Positions 1 through 8,816 are shown, counted from the stretch's first letter. The stretch: 64,000 nt of DNA from Thermoanaerobacterium sp. RBIITD (GCF_900205865.1 NZ_LT906662.1:1550001-1614000), one strand, 5' to 3'. Notes: a model not told the origin generated them from the letters alone. Numbers and translations are program-made.

Positions 1-453
1 CAGTTTATGAATGATGTTTACTGGGGAGAGCTTGACTACATGATACTTGATTTGCCACCAGGAACGGGTGATATTCCACTTACAATAATGCAGAAAATCC
101 CTGAACAGAAGTTTTTGCTTGTTACAACACCGCAGGCATCTGCCTCACATGTAGCGGGTAGAATTGCATACATGGCACAGAAAGTAAATATAGATGTAAT
201 AGGAATAACAGAGAATATGTCATATTTCGAATGCCCTGATTGCCATAAAAGATACAATATTTTTGGCGAAGGTGAGACAGAAAAACTTGCGAAAGAGCTT
301 AAAACAGAGATACTTGTAAAGATTCCTATAGATATAAAAATAAGAGAGAAAAGCGATATAGGATTGCCTATAGCATTTATAAATGGACCTGAAGCGGAAT
401 ACTATATAGAACTTGCAAAAAAGGTAGCAGAAAAAGTAAAACCGATACGGTGA
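1..453 (+). CDS. Mrp/NBP35-family Fe-S carrier ATPase (3' part)
   Basis: This is the C-terminal part of a P-loop ATPase of the Mrp/ApbC/NBP35 family, which bind and transfer Fe-S clusters in the cytoplasm. The reading frame is open from base 1, so the gene starts upstream of the window and the Walker A region is missing. The retained part has the family hallmark DLPPGTGD near its beginning, the 'TTPQ' strand, and a CPDC pair that in the family can hold a bridging cluster. The stop is the TGA at 451-453. Family assignment is firm; the exact client proteins cannot be told from the sequence. Confidence 0.9.
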   Translation, partial: QFMNDVYWGELDYMILDLPPGTGDIPLTIMQKIPEQKFLLVTTPQASASHVAGRIAYMAQKVNIDVIGITENMSYFECPDCHKRYNIFGEGETEKLAKELKTEILVKIPIDIKIREKSDIGLPIAFINGPEAEYYIELAKKVAEKVKPIR

Positions 454-564
454 TAAAACTATTTAGATAATAGCATTAAATTGGTGTGCTGGGCTTAATT
501 TATAGAATCCTAATGCATTATATAAAATAACTATTGATAATTTATCTAGGAAGTGATAAAAGTG

Positions 565-1002
565 ATGATAATGCCTTTATGTTATGAACAACAGGTTCAA
601 TATAATATTGAAAATGCTAAATATGATAAAAGACAAGAAATTTCCAATACATTTGTGTTAAGAAATAATGATAAATCAAATAATTGTTCTGATGTCTGGG
701 AGAAATTATCAGAGAAATTTAATATTAGCAATGCTTCTTTTAATGATATTAAATATGTTTCTTCTGAGTTATATAAAGCAGGACAGATATCATTATTGGA
801 TCACGGAATTCTAACTTTTGACCCAAGTGAATCGCCTCAAAGAATAAAACCAAATATTTTCCTGACACAGTCCGATAGTAATGCTAGAATGGATTGGATT
901 GCTGAATATGAGGCAAGAGCAAATAAAGATTTAAATATAGGAAATACAACTGGTTATTTAAATAATAAACGCATACTAAATATTTTAAAACAGCTTTTAT
1001 GA
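565..1002 (+). CDS. hypothetical protein, about 146 aa
   Basis: I do not recognise this protein. It is soluble, with no membrane segment or signal peptide, and rich in Asn, Asp and Lys. The middle reads like a short conserved helical domain (LYKAGQISLLDHGILTFDP). The start is ambiguous: an AGGAAG at 548-553 could serve GTG 562 or ATG 565, and an upstream GTG at 553 overlaps that ribosome site, so I prefer 565. A hairpin terminator follows at 1037, so it is probably a single-gene unit. Codon use resembles its neighbours. Confidence 0.65.
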   Translation: MIMPLCYEQQVQYNIENAKYDKRQEISNTFVLRNNDKSNNCSDVWEKLSEKFNISNASFNDIKYVSSELYKAGQISLLDHGILTFDPSESPQRIKPNIFLTQSDSNARMDWIAEYEARANKDLNIGNTTGYLNNKRILNILKQLL

Positions 1003-1036
1003 AGACTGTCTTATAATTATTATTAAGTAAAAGTAA

Positions 1037-1071
1037 GGCAGCAAAGGAGGGGAAACTTTGCTGCCCTTTCT
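1037..1071 (+). terminator. intrinsic terminator after the hypothetical gene
   Basis: A perfect 10-bp stem (1037-1046 with 1056-1065) with a 9-nt loop is followed by CTTTCT. The T tract is short, so termination may be partial. Confidence 0.7.
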
Positions 1072-1199
1072 AGTTATATAAATATTGATAAGGGTTTTGT
1101 TATTTTCAGAAAAATAACATCCAAAAATATCTCTCTATCTTTAAAATTTATTTTTATTATGTTACTATTATTGTAGATTTTTATGAAAGAGTGATTTAT

Positions 1200-1802
1200 A
1201 TGAATTATGAATCAACAGAAACGAGAGAAAAGATATTAAATGCAACTATTGATATAGTAGGCGTGAAGGGTGAAGTAACCATAAGGGAAATAACTGAAAA
1301 AGCTGGGGTTAATGTAGCTTCGATAAATTATTATTTTGGAAACAAAAACAATTTGCTTAAAGAAGTAGAAAATTATTATGCGGAGAAACTATTTAAATCA
1401 GGATATGATATTCTTACAGATGATAATTTAGATTTGGAAGATAAATTATTTGAATGGTCTATCAATTTAATAGAATATATGTTCAAATATCCTGCGCTTA
1501 TTGCCCTTATAGTAAAATTGACAACTGAAGACAAGAGCTATAATCCTGTAATAATAAAAAAGGTATATTTAAACAATGAAACACAAAGATTAATAGAAAA
1601 TATAATTGGAAAAATCACTAATATACAAGACAGTAAAATCTTAAATTTTAAATACATACAATTATTTTCAGGAATATTAGGTACTGTTATAAATCGTGTT
1701 GTTATAAATATGTATGGCGACAAAAAAAGTTTTTTGAATATAGATAATCCAGAAGAACTGAGACAATATATGAAACTTCTTATAACTAGCATACTAAAAT
1801 GA
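1200..1802 (+). CDS. TetR/AcrR-family transcriptional regulator
   Basis: About 200 aa. The N-terminus has the TetR helix-turn-helix: REKILNATIDIVGVKGE, then TIREITEKAGVNVASINYYF, the classic recognition-helix signature ending in YYF. The C-terminal two thirds is a helical ligand/dimer domain without recognisable specificity. I chose ATG 1200 because AAAGAGTG at 1187 lies at proper spacing; the GTG at 1191 overlaps that site. It stands directly upstream of a MacB/FtsX-type ABC exporter, and a palindrome sits just downstream of that exporter's promoter (1942-1973), so it is likely the exporter's local repressor. That link is inference. Confidence 0.9.
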   Translation: MNYESTETREKILNATIDIVGVKGEVTIREITEKAGVNVASINYYFGNKNNLLKEVENYYAEKLFKSGYDILTDDNLDLEDKLFEWSINLIEYMFKYPALIALIVKLTTEDKSYNPVIIKKVYLNNETQRLIENIIGKITNIQDSKILNFKYIQLFSGILGTVINRVVINMYGDKKSFLNIDNPEELRQYMKLLITSILK

Positions 1803-1815
1803 AAAATACTTTTAA

Positions 1816-1888
1816 AGGTTTTATCTTTTATGCGGAATAAGCACACTTTTTATATTACAACTCATGCATGAAGCATAAAAGTTAAGCC
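1816..1888 (+). repeat. 73-bp imperfect palindromic repeat, copy 1
   Basis: The two ends are near-complementary (CTTTTATGC near 1825 with GCATAAAAG near 1874). The whole unit matches the reverse complement of a 71-bp palindrome at 30317-30387, including non-stem interior sequence, so these are two copies of one dispersed element. Both lie just behind the stop codon of a gene. Confidence 0.65.
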
Positions 1889-1908
1889 AAAAATAATATT
1901 TGATTATA

Positions 1909-1973
1909 TTGACTGAAAAATTTTATTGTGCTAAAATTAAAACAAATATTTTAAACAAGTGTTTATCATTTGC
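1909..1973 (+). promoter_or_regulatory. sigma-A promoter plus palindromic operator for the ABC exporter
   Basis: TTGACT (1909-1914), a 17-bp spacer and TAAAAT (1932-1937) form a good promoter. Right behind the expected start lies the palindrome TAAACA-AG-TGTTTA (1952-1965), flanked further out by CAAAT and ATTTG. The position suits repression by the adjacent TetR protein. Confidence 0.6.
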
Positions 1974-2002
1974 TTGATTAAATTTCATAATTGAGGTTAG
2001 AT

Positions 2003-2710
2003 ATGATGGGAAACTTTGTAGAAGTAAAAAATATTGTAAAAAGATATAAGATGGGTGAAATCATTATAAATGCACTTTCGGGAGTAAGCTTCAATATAGA
2101 AAAAGGTGAATTTGCTGTAATAGTAGGTGAAAGTGGAGCTGGCAAAACGACTATTTTAAATATATTGGGTGGCATGGACATATGTGATGAAGGTCAAATA
2201 GTTGTCGACGGCAAAGAAATAAATAAATATAATCCTCGACAGCTAATAGAATATAGAAGAAAAGACATAGGCTTTGTTTTTCAATTTTACAATTTAGTTC
2301 CGAATCTTACAGCTTTAGAAAATGTAGAGCTTGCATCAGAAATTTGCAATGATCCGTTGGATCCTGTAGCAGTTCTTAAAGATGTAGGGCTTTTTGAGAG
2401 GCTTAACAATTTCCCTTCACAATTATCCGGTGGTGAACAGCAAAGGGTAGCAATAGCAAGAGCCCTTGCAAAAAATCCTAAACTTCTTTTATGTGATGAA
2501 CCAACAGGCGCATTAGATTATAAAACGGGAAGATCGATTCTAAAACTATTACATAACACATGCAAGCGAATGAAAATGACAATAATCATAATAACGCACA
2601 ATAAAGCAATAACCCCTATGGCAGATAAAGTTATCAATCTTAAAAATGGCAAAATTGAAAATATAGTTATTAATGACTGCCCAGTTCCTATAGAAAGGAT
2701 AGAATGGTAA
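2003..2710 (+). CDS. ABC transporter ATP-binding protein (LolD/MacB/SalX type)
   Basis: This is the nucleotide-binding subunit of an ABC exporter; about 236 aa is normal for the family. Visible motifs are Walker [10 protein letters not shown], the Q-loop near [10 protein letters not shown], the signature LSGGEQQRV, Walker [13 protein letters not shown] and the H-loop histidine in ITHNK. The [14 protein letters not shown] stretch is typical of the LolD/MacB branch that pairs with FtsX-like permeases, and the next gene, touching this one, is such a permease. GAGG at 1993 sets the start at ATG 2003 or 2006 rather than the TTG at 1991. Substrate unknown; peptides or antimicrobials are common for the family. 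Confidence 0.92.
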   Translation: MMGNFVEVKNIVKRYKMGEIIINALSGVSFNIEKGEFAVIVGESGAGKTTILNILGGMDICDEGQIVVDGKEINKYNPRQLIEYRRKDIGFVFQFYNLVPNLTALENVELASEICNDPLDPVAVLKDVGLFERLNNFPSQLSGGEQQRVAIARALAKNPKLLLCDEPTGALDYKTGRSILKLLHNTCKRMKMTIIIITHNKAITPMADKVINLKNGKIENIVINDCPVPIERIEW

Positions 2711-5338
2711 ATGGGAAAATCTCTATTAAAGGATATATTCAGAGAAATTGTTCATACGAAAAAGAGATTTTTATCTTTGTTTTTTATTGTTTTAATGGGT
2801 GTCGGAGTTTTTGGCGGTATAAAAGCGACGAGCCGCGATATGAAACTAACTGCTGATAAATATGCAGATGATTATAATCTCATGGATATACAAATTATAT
2901 CAACAATGGGACTTACGCAAAGTGATGCTGATAGTATAAGTAAAATAAAAGGTGTTAAAGCTGTTGATCCTACTTATTCAATAGACGCAGTTGTGAATAA
3001 AGGCAATAATGGATTTGTAATTAAAGTTCATGGACTCGACCTTGATAAAGTAAAAAATGATAACTCATATATAAATAAACCTAAGCTTATAGAAGGTAGG
3101 TTTCCTGAAAATAATTCCGAATGTGTAGTAGAAGCGAAATTTCTCAAAGATCTTGGATATTCTATTAATGATATTGTAACGTTGAATTTCGGAACACAAA
3201 ATCAAAAAAACCTCAAGAATAATAAATTTAAAATCGTCGGTGTAGTTGAAACGCCCTATTATATATCGAGAGATAGAGGGGCAAGTACTATTGGAAATGG
3301 TCAGATCCAAGCTTTTATGATGGTGCCTGAAACTGCTTTTTCAATGGATTCGTATACTGAAATAGATGTTTTAGTAAATGATGCAAAAAAGCTTTTTAGT
3401 TATTCAGATGAGTACTATAATTTGATACAGCCAGTAAAAGATGACTTAGTTGAACTAGGCAAAAAGCGCAGCGAAATAAGATACAACGATATAAAAAACA
3501 AAGTGCAAAGAGAGATTGATGACGCAAAAAAGGTTCTTGCATCAAAAGAAAGCGAATATAACAAAGAGCTATCCGAAGCAAAAACCAATAAACAAATAAG
3601 TCAAGCTAAGAACAAAATAGCACAGTCCGAAAAGAAACTTAATGAAATAAAAAAACCTGTATGGTATGTATTGGACCGGAAATCAAATATAGGCTTTGTT
3701 GAGTTCGGCGATGAAGCAGATAGAATAAAAGCAATAGGTAATGTATTTCCCACAATCTTTTTCCTTGTTGCCGCACTTGTGAGTCTTACAACGATGACAA
3801 GAATGGTAGAAGAACAACGTACTCAAATGGGAATATTGAAGGCTCTTGGTTACAGTAAATTTGCTATTATGCTCAAGTTTGTTATATATTCAGTTATCGC
3901 AACAATTTCGGGTGGTATTATAGGATTATTTCTTGGCTTCAGTATATTACCGAGGGTAATTTTTGGAGCATATAGTACAATGTACACATTGCCGGCAGTT
4001 ATAACTGAATTTAATGGTTATTATGCAGTTTTAGGAATAATAACTGCTATGATATCAACTACATTTGTTACTATTTTTGTATGTTTTAGCAACTTAAAAG
4101 AAACTCCTGCGGCTTTAATGAGATTGAAAGCACCAGTTGCTGGAAGAAGGGTTTTATTAGAAAAAATAAATTTTATTTGGTCCCGCTTAGGTTTTATTCA
4201 AAAAGTAACTGCAAGAAACTTATTTAGGTATAAAAAAAGATTTTTTATGACTGTTTTTGGCATAGGAGGTTGTACAGCACTGCTGCTTACAGGATTCGGA
4301 ATCAGAGATTCGATAAACACTATTGTAACCAAACAATATAATGAAATTTTTAAATATCAGATGGTTACAACTTTTGCGAATGATGTTTCTCCAAACGATA
4401 TAACAAAACTTATGGCAATTATAAAGAATGATAAGAGAATAAAAGAAAGCATGTTGCTTAGTCAGTCAAATATAGAAGTAAGAAATAACAAAGTCAAAAA
4501 AAGCGTATTTCTTGTCGTCCCTGATAACAGAGACAAATTTAAAGATTTCATATTATTAAGAAATAGAAATTACGGCACACCAATTTCCTTGATAGATAAC
4601 GGTGTTGTTATTACTGAAAAACTTTCAAACGTGCTTGATGTCAAAACAGGTGAATGTATTTATATAAAAAATGGAAACAACAAAGAAGTAAAAGTGAAAG
4701 TTACCGGTATAACTGAAAATTATGTACAGCATTATGTTTATATGAGTTCTGTGCTTTATAGAAGGTTATTTAACGAAAGTCCGGTTTCAAATGAAATAAT
4801 TTCAAAAATTATAGGAAGTTCTAAGTCATTAGAAGACGATTTATCCCAAAAAATGTTGAAATCACCTGCAGCTATGACAGTAAATTTTACTACATCAGTA
4901 AAAAAGACATTTCAAAACGTTATAAATAATTTACTGTCTGTTGTTTTAGTTCTGATTGTTTCTGCTGGTTCTCTGGCTTTTGTTGTATTATACAATCTCA
5001 CCAACATAAATATAACTGAGAGGATTAGAGAACTTGCAACTATGAAAGTATTAGGATTTTATGATTTTGAAGTATCTATGTATGTCATAAGGGAGAATGC
5101 AATACTTACTATAATCGGTATTTTATTAGGCTTCATTATGGGAATTTTTTTGCATAGATTTGTCATGACGACATCGGAAGTCGAAATACTTATGTTTGGA
5201 CGTAATATAAAACCCATAAGCTTTTTATGTTCTGCGCTAATGACAATTGGATTTTCAGCGCTTGTAAGTATTGTAGTACATTTCCAGCTTCAAAAAGTAG
5301 ATATGGTTCAATCTCTTAAAAGTCCTGATATTGATTAA
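2711..5338 (+). CDS. ABC transporter permease, FtsX/MacB-like, large
   Basis: An 875-aa membrane protein that begins immediately after the ATPase stop. The order is: N-terminal membrane segment (about residues 15-35), extracellular MacB-like domain, a charged Lys/Glu-rich coiled coil (about 255-315), three membrane segments of the first FtsX domain (about 340-460), a further membrane segment near 510-530, a second extracellular domain, and the C-terminal FtsX domain with three segments (about 735-865). This duplicated FtsX architecture is typical of Firmicute transporters for peptide antibiotics or lipids. It forms the exporter with the preceding ATPase. A strong hairpin terminator follows. 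Confidence 0.9.
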   Translation: MGKSLLKDIFREIVHTKKRFLSLFFIVLMGVGVFGGIKATSRDMKLTADKYADDYNLMDIQIISTMGLTQSDADSISKIKGVKAVDPTYSIDAVVNKGNNGFVIKVHGLDLDKVKNDNSYINKPKLIEGRFPENNSECVVEAKFLKDLGYSINDIVTLNFGTQNQKNLKNNKFKIVGVVETPYYISRDRGASTIGNGQIQAFMMVPETAFSMDSYTEIDVLVNDAKKLFSYSDEYYNLIQPVKDDLVELGKKRSEIRYNDIKNKVQREIDDAKKVLASKESEYNKELSEAKTNKQISQAKNKIAQSEKKLNEIKKPVWYVLDRKSNIGFVEFGDEADRIKAIGNVFPTIFFLVAALVSLTTMTRMVEEQRTQMGILKALGYSKFAIMLKFVIYSVIATISGGIIGLFLGFSILPRVIFGAYSTMYTLPAVITEFNGYYAVLGIITAMISTTFVTIFVCFSNLKETPAALMRLKAPVAGRRVLLEKINFIWSRLGFIQKVTARNLFRYKKRFFMTVFGIGGCTALLLTGFGIRDSINTIVTKQYNEIFKYQMVTTFANDVSPNDITKLMAIIKNDKRIKESMLLSQSNIEVRNNKVKKSVFLVVPDNRDKFKDFILLRNRNYGTPISLIDNGVVITEKLSNVLDVKTGECIYIKNGNNKEVKVKVTGITENYVQHYVYMSSVLYRRLFNESPVSNEIISKIIGSSKSLEDDLSQKMLKSPAAMTVNFTTSVKKTFQNVINNLLSVVLVLIVSAGSLAFVVLYNLTNINITERIRELATMKVLGFYDFEVSMYVIRENAILTIIGILLGFIMGIFLHRFVMTTSEVEILMFGRNIKPISFLCSALMTIGFSALVSIVVHFQLQKVDMVQSLKSPDID

Positions 5339-5351
5339 AATTAACGAATGT

Positions 5352-5386
5352 AAAATTCCCACTTAAATAAGTTGGAATTTTCTTTT
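5352..5386 (+). terminator. intrinsic terminator of the ABC exporter operon
   Basis: AAAATTCC at 5352 pairs with GGAATTTT at 5374-5381, and the stem extends inward through CACTT/AAGT with one mismatch. TCTTTT follows. Confidence 0.75.
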
Positions 5387-5460
5387 GGCATAAGGTATGC
5401 TACTAATAATACTTGGTATTTTTGAATTTCTAAATTAGCATTTTGTATTTAGAGAACTTA

Positions 5461-5832
5461 ATAATAATTTAAGAAGCAAACTACGAAAAAGTAGCAGTAA
5501 AGATAGCTTTGGAATTGAACCTGTGATTATTATTAGGGTTATTGGGAGATAATGGAGCTGGTAAGACAACAACAATGAAAATGCTTGCAACACTATATAA
5601 TCCTGATAAAGGCACTATAGAAATAAACGGTATGAATGTTTGCACAAAAAGCGGAAACGTTTTTTATGAACCTAGGCTTTATGAACAGCTAACTGGTGAG
5701 GAAAATATATTGTATTTTGCTTTATTGGCAAGTTTGAGTAAGAGTAAGTACAGAATGGATATAATATTTTTAATAATTGCAGCTGTATTAGGCATTATCA
5801 TTGGACTAATTATAAAGATGTTTAGAAATTAA
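5461..5832 (+). pseudogene. decayed ABC transporter: NatA-like ATPase fragment joined to a membrane tail
   Basis: An open stretch from TTG 5542 encodes LLGDNGAGKTTTMKMLATL, a Walker A region of a NatA/CcmA-type ATPase, then EPRLYEQLTGEENILYFA, which in the family lies downstream. Before 5542 the expected N-terminus (VAVKD, SFGIEP) is readable only by switching frames, so there are at least two frameshifts. After about residue 70 the homology stops and the frame ends in one hydrophobic helix (MDIIFLIIAAVLGIIIGLII) that looks like a permease tail. Signature motif and Walker B are gone. An internal deletion joining ATPase to permease is the simplest reading. Confidence 0.75.
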
Positions 5833-5842
5833 GAGATAATAG

Positions 5843-5877
5843 TAGAGCAGGTCATTCAAAAGATCTGCTCTATTTTG
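5843..5877 (+). terminator. hairpin between convergent units
   Basis: A perfect 8-bp stem TAGAGCAG (5843-5850) / CTGCTCTA (5865-5872) is followed by TTTT. It lies between the ABC remnant and the convergent NifX-like gene. Confidence 0.55.
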
Positions 5878-5884
5878 CCACATT

Positions 5885-6247
5885 TTATTTTCTTTTAAAA
5901 AGTTCATCTTCTGGTATTTCCGACGCTATGTAATTCAGGTATGTTGATAAATTTTCTATTACATTTTCGTATGGCAAGCTTTCTTCAAGTCTTATAAATC
6001 TAATTCCATTTTTTTTTGCCTTACCATATGACATATCACAGAAAGCCTCTGGAACTGTTATGACTATATCCACCTTTTTATCAATGAATAAATCTACAAC
6101 TGCATTCCTCCTGCCATCCTTCAATGGAAAACCAGGGTTATCATATTTTTCGGCGTCTTTTTTATCTGTATCGAATATTACAATGTATGGGCCTTCTGGA
6201 AGTTCGGTGATAAAACCTTCTTTTGTTATTGTTGCAGCTATCCTCAT
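5885..6247 (-). CDS. NifX/NafY-like (dinitrogenase iron-molybdenum cofactor fold) protein
   Basis: A 120-aa protein starting MRIAATITKEG with a later VIFDTD strand and a GRRNAVVDLFIDKKVDIVIT block. This is the layout of the small RNase H-like NifX/NifB-C-terminal domain that binds Fe-S or FeMo-type cofactor precursors. The start is the ATG at 6247; GAGGAG lies upstream at proper distance, while the GTG three codons earlier overlaps it. No nif genes are nearby, so a role in nitrogen fixation is not supported. In clostridia such orphans are often of unknown function. Family assignment moderate. Confidence 0.6.
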   Translation of the reverse strand: MRIAATITKEGFITELPEGPYIVIFDTDKKDAEKYDNPGFPLKDGRRNAVVDLFIDKKVDIVITVPEAFCDMSYGKAKKNGIRFIRLEESLPYENVIENLSTYLNYIASEIPEDELFKRK

Positions 6248-6374
6248 AATAATCACTCCTCATATATTTTAAACTATTATAATATTATGTGAGCCCTTAA
6301 TCAAATATGTGTTGTCCTAATATATATTATGTGATATAATATGATATATCATGCCGCTATGGAGGGGGGATATT

Positions 6375-6902
6375 ATGTTTAAAGGATTGAAATGGCAGAT
6401 AGTAATTGTTACGGTTGCAGTTATGTTAGGATTACTTATAGGGGGATTTAATTTATATCAAAATCGTATTTTACCAGGCAAAATCGCAAAAGATATATCG
6501 ACTGTTAAATATGTAAAGTCTACTACTATTGATATTGGAGATAATGGATATGTTGCGAATATAAAGTTAGCAAGAACCAATAATATCATGGAAACATACA
6601 GGAGTATAGAAAAGAAAATTAATAAATATCCTGTAAAAATAGAGATAAAAATATTTGACAATTCGAATGCAAAACTTAATAATATTTACTATGAGGACCA
6701 ATTTGCAATATATCAAGCTATTCAAAATGGCGATTATATAAAAATGAATGAAATAGTAAATAAAAACGGAAATAATCAAAGTGTTAAGTCACATATTTAT
6801 ATTGATGAAAATAATATATATTTGATCATTGAAGATGGTCCAAATTATTTGTATAAGATAATACCACGCAGTTTGACAAAGGGGGAAAAACCGAATGGTT
6901 AA
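6375..6902 (+). CDS. small membrane-anchored protein of unknown function
   Basis: A 175-aa protein with one N-terminal membrane segment (about residues 8-26) and an external domain of about 145 residues with no motif I recognise. The ribosome site GGAGGGGGG (6361-6369) fixes the start at ATG 6375. Its last 8 bases overlap the start of the FtsH-like protease gene, which implies translational coupling and a shared function, perhaps as substrate, adaptor or anchor. The external part (YRSIEKKINKYPVKIEIKIF, later HIYIDENNIYLIIEDG) looks like alternating helices and strands. Function unknown. Confidence 0.7.
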   Translation: MFKGLKWQIVIVTVAVMLGLLIGGFNLYQNRILPGKIAKDISTVKYVKSTTIDIGDNGYVANIKLARTNNIMETYRSIEKKINKYPVKIEIKIFDNSNAKLNNIYYEDQFAIYQAIQNGDYIKMNEIVNKNGNNQSVKSHIYIDENNIYLIIEDGPNYLYKIIPRSLTKGEKPNG

Positions 6903-8379
6903 AGAAATACTAATAGGTGTTTCAATTGCACTTATGATTTTCGCCGCTATTTTGGGTATAAACATTACACCGATTTTATTAATAGGTGCGATGTTCTTTG
7001 CCTTAAGTTTTATACTTGAAAATAAGGGATTAATAAGTGCGACAGGAAAAGTTGTTAATCCTGACACAAATATCTCATTTGAAGATATTGGTGGGCAAAA
7101 TACAGCAATTTCAGAGTTAAAAGAAGCATTAGATTTCGTGATTAATAGAGACAAGATTAAAAAGATGGGAATAAGGCCTATAAAAGGAATACTTTTAAGT
7201 GGACCACCTGGCACAGGGAAGACACTTCTAGCAAAAGCTGCAGCAAAATATACTGACTCCAGCTATGTAGCGACATCTGGCAGTGAATTTATAGAGATGT
7301 ATGCAGGTGTTGGTGCACAGAGAGTCAGGAAATTATTTGATTCGGCAAAGGCATTAGCAAAAAAAGAGGAGAAAGGAAGCGCTATAATATTTATTGATGA
7401 GATAGATATTCTTGGTGCAAAAAGGGGCACTAATGAAAGCCATCACGAATATGACCAGACGTTGAATCAGCTTCTTGTTGAGATGGATGGTATCAAAAGT
7501 GATAATGATATAAGTGTTTTAGTTATCGCAGCAACAAATAGGCCTGATATGTTAGATCCGGCATTATTGCGTCCTGGTAGATTTGATAGACAGGTTAGTG
7601 TAGACCTTCCAGACAAAAGTGGAAGACTTCAAATATTGAAAATTCATACGAAGAATAAACCGCTTGATGAAAATGTAAATCTTGAGGCAATTGCAGAAGA
7701 TACCTTTGGTTTTTCAGGAGCACACCTCGAGAGTCTTTGCAATGAAGCAGCTATATTAGCTATGAGAGATGGCTCAGAGAAAATAATGCAGAAACATTTA
7801 CAGGAAGCCGTCGACAAAGTTATACTTGGTGAGAAAACCGACAGAAAACCGACAGAAGAGGAGATATTGAGAGTATCAATCCATGAAGCTGGTCATGCTA
7901 TAGTTGGTGAAACTGTAAATCCTAATTCAGTTGCGACTGTTACAATAGTTCCGAGAGGCAAGGCACTTGGATTTGTGAGACAGACTGAAAAAGATGATAC
8001 ACTTATATATACAAAAGAACAGCTTGAACATGAGATAATGGTTTCACTTGGTGGAACTGTTGCTGAACTTTTAATTTTAAATAGCAGAAGCACAGGATCT
8101 GCCAACGATTTTGAGCAGGCAGTAAATATAGCCAAGAAGATTGTTTACACCGGACTTTCATCGCTTGGCATAATTAGTAAAGATGATATTTCTGGTGATA
8201 AAGTAAATGAAGAAGTAAATAGGATAATCGAAGAGCAGGAAAAGAAAGTTAAAGAGATATTAAAGGAAAAAATTAATGAGTTAAATGTGATATCTGGCAT
8301 TTTAGTAAAAGAAGAAACAATATCTGGAGATAATTTAAGAAAAATATTAAAAGGTAAAGAAATAGCAAAAGCATGTTAA
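6895..8379 (+). CDS. short FtsH-like AAA+ zinc metalloprotease
   Basis: A 494-aa membrane-bound ATP-dependent protease. Two hydrophobic segments at the N-terminus (about 5-41) are nearly adjacent, so the extracytoplasmic domain of about 75 residues that separates them in ordinary FtsH is missing. The AAA+ module has Walker A GPPGTGKT (103-110), Walker B IIFIDEID and an SRH with RPGRFDRQ. The protease has HEAGH (from residue 330) and the third zinc ligand Asp near 405 in SANDFEQA. All catalytic residues are present. It is shorter than the usual 600 or more aa and is coupled to the upstream small membrane protein, so it looks like a specialised paralog rather than the housekeeping FtsH. Confidence 0.9.
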   Translation: MVKEILIGVSIALMIFAAILGINITPILLIGAMFFALSFILENKGLISATGKVVNPDTNISFEDIGGQNTAISELKEALDFVINRDKIKKMGIRPIKGILLSGPPGTGKTLLAKAAAKYTDSSYVATSGSEFIEMYAGVGAQRVRKLFDSAKALAKKEEKGSAIIFIDEIDILGAKRGTNESHHEYDQTLNQLLVEMDGIKSDNDISVLVIAATNRPDMLDPALLRPGRFDRQVSVDLPDKSGRLQILKIHTKNKPLDENVNLEAIAEDTFGFSGAHLESLCNEAAILAMRDGSEKIMQKHLQEAVDKVILGEKTDRKPTEEEILRVSIHEAGHAIVGETVNPNSVATVTIVPRGKALGFVRQTEKDDTLIYTKEQLEHEIMVSLGGTVAELLILNSRSTGSANDFEQAVNIAKKIVYTGLSSLGIISKDDISGDKVNEEVNRIIEEQEKKVKEILKEKINELNVISGILVKEETISGDNLRKILKGKEIAKAC

Positions 8380-8381
8380 TT

Positions 8382-8418
8382 AAAAAGGCAGAGAATTAGT
8401 ATAAATTCTGCCTTTTTA
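8382..8418 (+). terminator. intrinsic terminator after the FtsH-like gene
   Basis: A 16-bp stem (8382-8397 with 8403-8418) contains AAAAAGGCAG and CTGCCTTTTT. The T tract on both strands makes it potentially bidirectional. Confidence 0.85.
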
Positions 8419-8461
8419 ATTTATTTGATATTGGAAAACAACAATCCTATGTCAATATGTA

Positions 8462-8688
8462 TTATTTGTTTGCAGCAATTTTATAGAGTGTAATGGCAGT
8501 TAAATTTGAATCACCGGAAGTCGCCATTACCATATATTTTTCATATGAGATATATCCATGAGAATGCTTAATGTCTTTTCATCCGGATCGCCATTTATAC
8601 TGCTTTTATCTGGCTCATAATTTTGATACTTGCTATAAAAATTTACAATATTACTGTTTTTTGCATCTATTTTACATAAATATACCAT
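8462..8688 (-). pseudogene. small frameshifted ORF remnant
   Basis: On the minus strand an ATG at 8688 opens MVYLCKIDAKNSNIV and runs to a stop after HMKNIW. A shift into another frame continues with SYEKYMVMATSGDSNLTAIT to a stop at 8462, giving one plausible small protein of about 75 residues. The combined reading is compositionally normal for a protein, but I do not recognise it, and a chance pair of short open frames cannot be excluded. Confidence 0.3.
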
Positions 8689-8787
8689 TTATATATCATA
8701 TAAAAGTTACAGAATCATAAATTTTTTATTAAATCTTATTTAAGAAATAGTGTTTAGAAATTATTAAATAAAAATTATTAAATTTTA

Positions 8788-8816
8788 TTGACTTATGTAT
8801 GCATTGGATTTATAAT
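8788..8816 (+). promoter_or_regulatory. strong sigma-A promoter facing the IS element
   Basis: TTGACT (8788-8793), a spacer of exactly 17 bp and a consensus TATAAT (8811-8816). No gene follows on this strand before the IS110 element, which begins about 120 bp downstream; the next plus-strand gene is echA. The rest of 8689-8936 holds nothing else that I can recognise. Confidence 0.6.

Noticed and set aside
1816-1888. The palindromic repeat as an ordinary rho-independent terminator
   Set aside because: No T tract follows either copy, and the sequence similarity of the two copies extends beyond stem requirements.
5885-6247. NifX-like gene as evidence for nitrogen fixation
   Set aside because: No nifHDK, nifB or other nif genes are present nearby, and orphan proteins of this fold are common in non-diazotrophs.
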